Source: Choristocarpus tenellus KU-1152 (taxonomy: Eukaryota; Phaeophyceae). From it: a stretch of 20,076 nt of DNA. Below the pieces are notes generated by a model. It was not told where the DNA came from and searched no databases. It saw only the letters and a list, made by a program, of their open reading frames with translations. Position 1 is the first letter of the stretch. The number at the start of each line of letters is the position of its first letter. A program made the position numbers and the translations under genes. Location: positions 1 through 20,076 of the forward strand of contig CAXNAD020000418.1 of assembly GCA_964200185.2 (NCBI GenBank), in the 5' to 3' direction. Positions 16,908-20,076 of the stretch are shown here, in pieces.

Positions 16908-19900
16908 AGGACAAGGGTGCTGATATTGGACTAGTAGGGCATACTATTTCGGTCCGTTGCTATCTTACTGATTCTCCGACTCCCGTCCCTCCCACACACG
17001 AATTGCCAGGCACCGCACAGGTGAGAACAAGACGAACGACAAAGCACCAAACAAGGGGGCATACAAGAATGCGGAGGCTAAAGCAGTCAAGCAACAACAG
17101 CGCAGGTACAACTCCCCCTTCTCCTAAGTGTAACTTCCTGTGTACAACAACAAAAAGGAACACGTGGAACTTGAAATGACACAAAATACTTGAAAATCTA
17201 TATGGTTGTCTATTCGCGTTTCTCTCCATTGAAAACTCTGGCGACTACTGATGCTTCATAATGTTCTGTCGAGCATTTGAAACTGGTGTCAAGCATGTTA
17301 ATTTGATAACCGCACAAGCAGAGAGTGGATGAGTAGACTAGTACCATCACGAGGGTTGCTTGTATTAAAGGTAGCCTAGCACTATGGAAACCCTGCCATA
17401 TATGATGTGCGTCGTGGAGAGCACTGATGATACCTTACCCAAATTATACCACAAATACCAAGTTGTATGACGTGCAAAAGGTGTGGTGTAGAGCCTTGCT
17501 GTGGAAACGTCATGACTATCATTGTGGCATGTGTTCCGTTGATTTTGTGCTTCTTGCTGGATGCATACAAATGCACAGATTTTGCGGTGAAAACAATGAC
17601 CTAATGCCTTCAAGGTTCTATGTAGTAGGTACTGCTCTGGAGTAACAACTAGATATCCCCAGTCTGGTGCACTAGGGAGGACATGGTAGTATGTTCTAGG
17701 GCTTACTCAAACTCTGGATGTGGTTGGGAATGTAGAGGATTTGGTCCGAAGTATTGGAGGGATTTGACTGGGTACCTAAGAGGCAGTGGACAGTGCTTGG
17801 GCATGTATTGTGGGGGTGGTGTGAGGGGGGTTTAGAGTGGGAATCAGTGGGCAACTCTGTATGATATACCTGGGCGTTACCCTGCTATATTGCACTGTTC
17901 TGAACATGCTTGCAGAGAACAAGTATACGGTTTGATATGGTGTGATTGAGTATGACCATCACAGTTATATGCTTTGGGGAATGAGAAGTATGCCAAGGAG
18001 GCTCAGCCTTTGAGACAGAGGCAGTCGCAGTTCAACCCATTTGGGATCCCTGTCAGAGGTTGAGCAGCTAATGTATGCAAGCTGAGGAGAGGATCAGGCC
18101 GGGGAGAGACAGTGAGGAAACAGCAGGGATTCATGATGTGTTGGACGAGTTGTTTGTCTTGAGCACCAGAGGGAACAACACAAAAAGATACTTACGACTA
18201 GTTGCTAGTGAGAGCTGATGCAAAGAAGTAGTGTTCCGGAGTACTACATGATGTGTGACACTATTCTGAGCTGCACCTCAAGGCAACGATAAAATTATGC
18301 CTGCAATTGGAGTGCTGTAGGGGCAGTGCCCCTCAGTTTTCAACCTCAAAAAGAGGGAGAAACAAGTCGATCTGGGTGGCACTCATCTGTGCTGTTCTCA
18401 AGAGGGAGAGAGCATTGTTTGCGCATGTATGGAGGAACAGGGGTAAATAACTACCTCACCAACCTGTGAAAAAAATCTCCAACAGGATTGATTGTGCTAC
18501 TATTCGTTTGGGAACACACAACCTGATTGGATGCGGAGCATAAAGTGCAGTTTCTGTAGCGTTTAACCTTCCATACAACAGAGCATTGCACTTGAAAGAA
18601 TATCATTACATCTTCTGCTCAGGGACGAATCGATTAATCAGGTCGGTGAAACTCACATCTTACCCGAATTTACTAATATGGGCATTAGGCAGAAACTTGT
18701 GACACACGAAGGCATATATTTTGAGCAAACTATCTCAGTACAGAGTATAATTGAATGTTCTCCAGTATGTCGGTAAGAGCATCACACGCCATATGCAACT
18801 GCCCAGTGTAACTAAATTTTGAGTCCAACAATCCCTTGTTACTTCTTCTGGTGATGATTTAACGCTATCTTCACAACTTTAGGAGATTTGTATACAGTAC
18901 TGTACACACGTGTGCATCCTGAATCCTGTGAAAGAAAACACTGAAAGGCAATGGCCCATATTATTTTTGGTCAATTATTGCATATGAATAGTACTGTGAT
19001 TGTGGTTTTTCCACCTCTAGAGTATTTGCCTTGAGTGGGCCTTGACAGTGTGCCATTGCTTGCCTTTGGAGTGTGGGTTGACCTTGGGTCTCCATCTCTC
19101 GATTACCTATTCTCAACTACTTGCCAGTCGTTCAATGGAGAATGCCTAACCAGTGTTCACTCATGAGACGCTCTGCCCCCCTCAAAGGGTGGTTCCTGTT
19201 GAAACCATTGATCATCTCTGGATGTAGTTGACTAACTCTACATACAGTTTATATTCTGGTGTCCAGATATTATTAGGAGAGAAAATAAGAGATAGCTTCA
19301 AGCGCCTGGGTTTGAATCATTTAACTCCGTAACCTAATCATTGCTCACACTCAAGCCTTGCCTTGTTGGAATGATGCGTAACTTAGCATGCAAAGGGCTG
19401 GCACCCCAATCAAAGCATAAACATATGCTTATGACTGAAATACATATGTTCCTTTGAGATACAAGTTACTACCAGTACTGGCTAAAATATAAAGTTCTAG
19501 AGTAGAATGAAACAATTACAGGATTAATCAGAATAAACGTATCCCATGTAGGAAAGGTTGCAGGGTGAATACACCCTACTGAACGCAGTGCGGCATTTAA
19601 TAGGCCATATATTGCTTGTATACACATGTAATGTTTCGGCAATGCCATCAATGTTCTTATCTTTTATTTTTAAGTCAAGCATATATCGCAAACCTCGGTA
19701 TCAAGAGTGCTGGCATCAGCTTCGTTAGTTGTCTTTGGGAGTAAAGAGAGAGAAGGCAGGGGGAGAAGAATATGACCTGTGATCCTCCCCCACCAGTTGC
19801 ACAGAGTATATTTCAACACATTTTGAAGGATGAAAATCAGTATTGGTCGTACTGTGCACCAATGAGCTAGTTCTCTATGACCACTGAGGATTCGGCATCT

Positions 19901-19945
19901 ATTTTATCTTTCCTCTTTCCAATTTGCTGCGGTCTAGTCTACATC

Positions 19946-20048
19946 CCGAACTGTATTGTAATTTTTTTGTATGGATATATTCTGTATTTCTTTGGAGCTA
20001 CTACTATACATGTAGCAGCCTGAAGACGGCTGTGGCACACAGATCAGG
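19946..20048. other. Right edge, no gene seen
   Basis: Short AT-rich sequence, then a small potential stem (CAGCC with GGCTG near 20017-20035). Nothing is recognised. Confidence 0.3.
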
Positions 20049-20076
20049 GTTAAAGTATCTGGGGGGGGGGGGGGGG
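20049..20076 (+). mobile_element. Likely start of a fourth MITE-like element, cut by the window end
   Basis: GTTAAAGTATCT followed by a run of G up to the last base matches the left terminus of copy 2 (CTCAAAATATCTT then G12). Only the terminus is visible, so the assignment rests on about 11 bases plus the G run. Confidence 0.45.

Larger units (their letters stand above)
15561..19945 (+). repeat. Large diverged tandem duplication, copy 2 (edges approximate)
   Basis: Direct-orientation partner of 10206-14870, alignable from an A-rich start (GATCGCTCGAAGAAT, compare GGTCGCTAGAGGAAT in copy 1) to a T-rich end near 19945. It is about 300 bp shorter than copy 1 between its 18949 and 19707 anchors and carries its own extra sequence near 18300-18400. 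No long frame survives here either. Confidence 0.8.

Overview
The window looks like nuclear DNA of a eukaryote, probably an alga or other protist. Open frames are short, no bacterial-type gene strings or ribosome binding sites appear, and several frames end in GT-AG splice signals (GTGAGT, GTAGGT, GTAAGT donors; pyrimidine-tract plus CAG or TAG acceptors). I recognise no protein family with confidence, and no rRNA, tRNA, CRISPR or prokaryotic mobile element. One 10-base N gap is present. Gene models are read by eye from frame, splice consensus and phase; none is confirmed by transcripts. || Left third (about 1-5.3 kb): the best-supported gene, on the + strand, modelled as five exons (98-325, 1320-1715, 1870-2380, 3773-4053, 5051-5257) whose splice phases agree (0, 0, 1, 0). 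The protein would be about 540 residues: a basic helical start, an acidic region, a helical then Cys/Ser-rich middle, a His/Ser/Gly/Asn-rich low-complexity stretch and a coiled-coil-like C-terminus. Its introns hold a 69-bp direct repeat, a perfect hairpin and two copies of a short terminal-inverted-repeat element. || Middle (5.3-10.2 kb): mostly sparse. It holds a four-and-a-third-copy 24-bp minisatellite, an inverted third copy of the same element, a tentative three-exon gene at 7225-8086 and a 197-bp two-copy direct repeat at 9491-9866. || Right half (about 10.2-20 kb): two diverged, head-to-tail copies of one segment about 4.5-5.4 kb long. The copies are colinear along almost their whole length. 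They share blocks that read as similar peptides, but stops and frame shifts make both look decayed or cut into short exons. A tentative + strand exon coding for a membrane segment (15179-15322) lies between the clearly alignable parts. The window ends in a G-run preceded by what looks like the start of a fourth copy of the short element.
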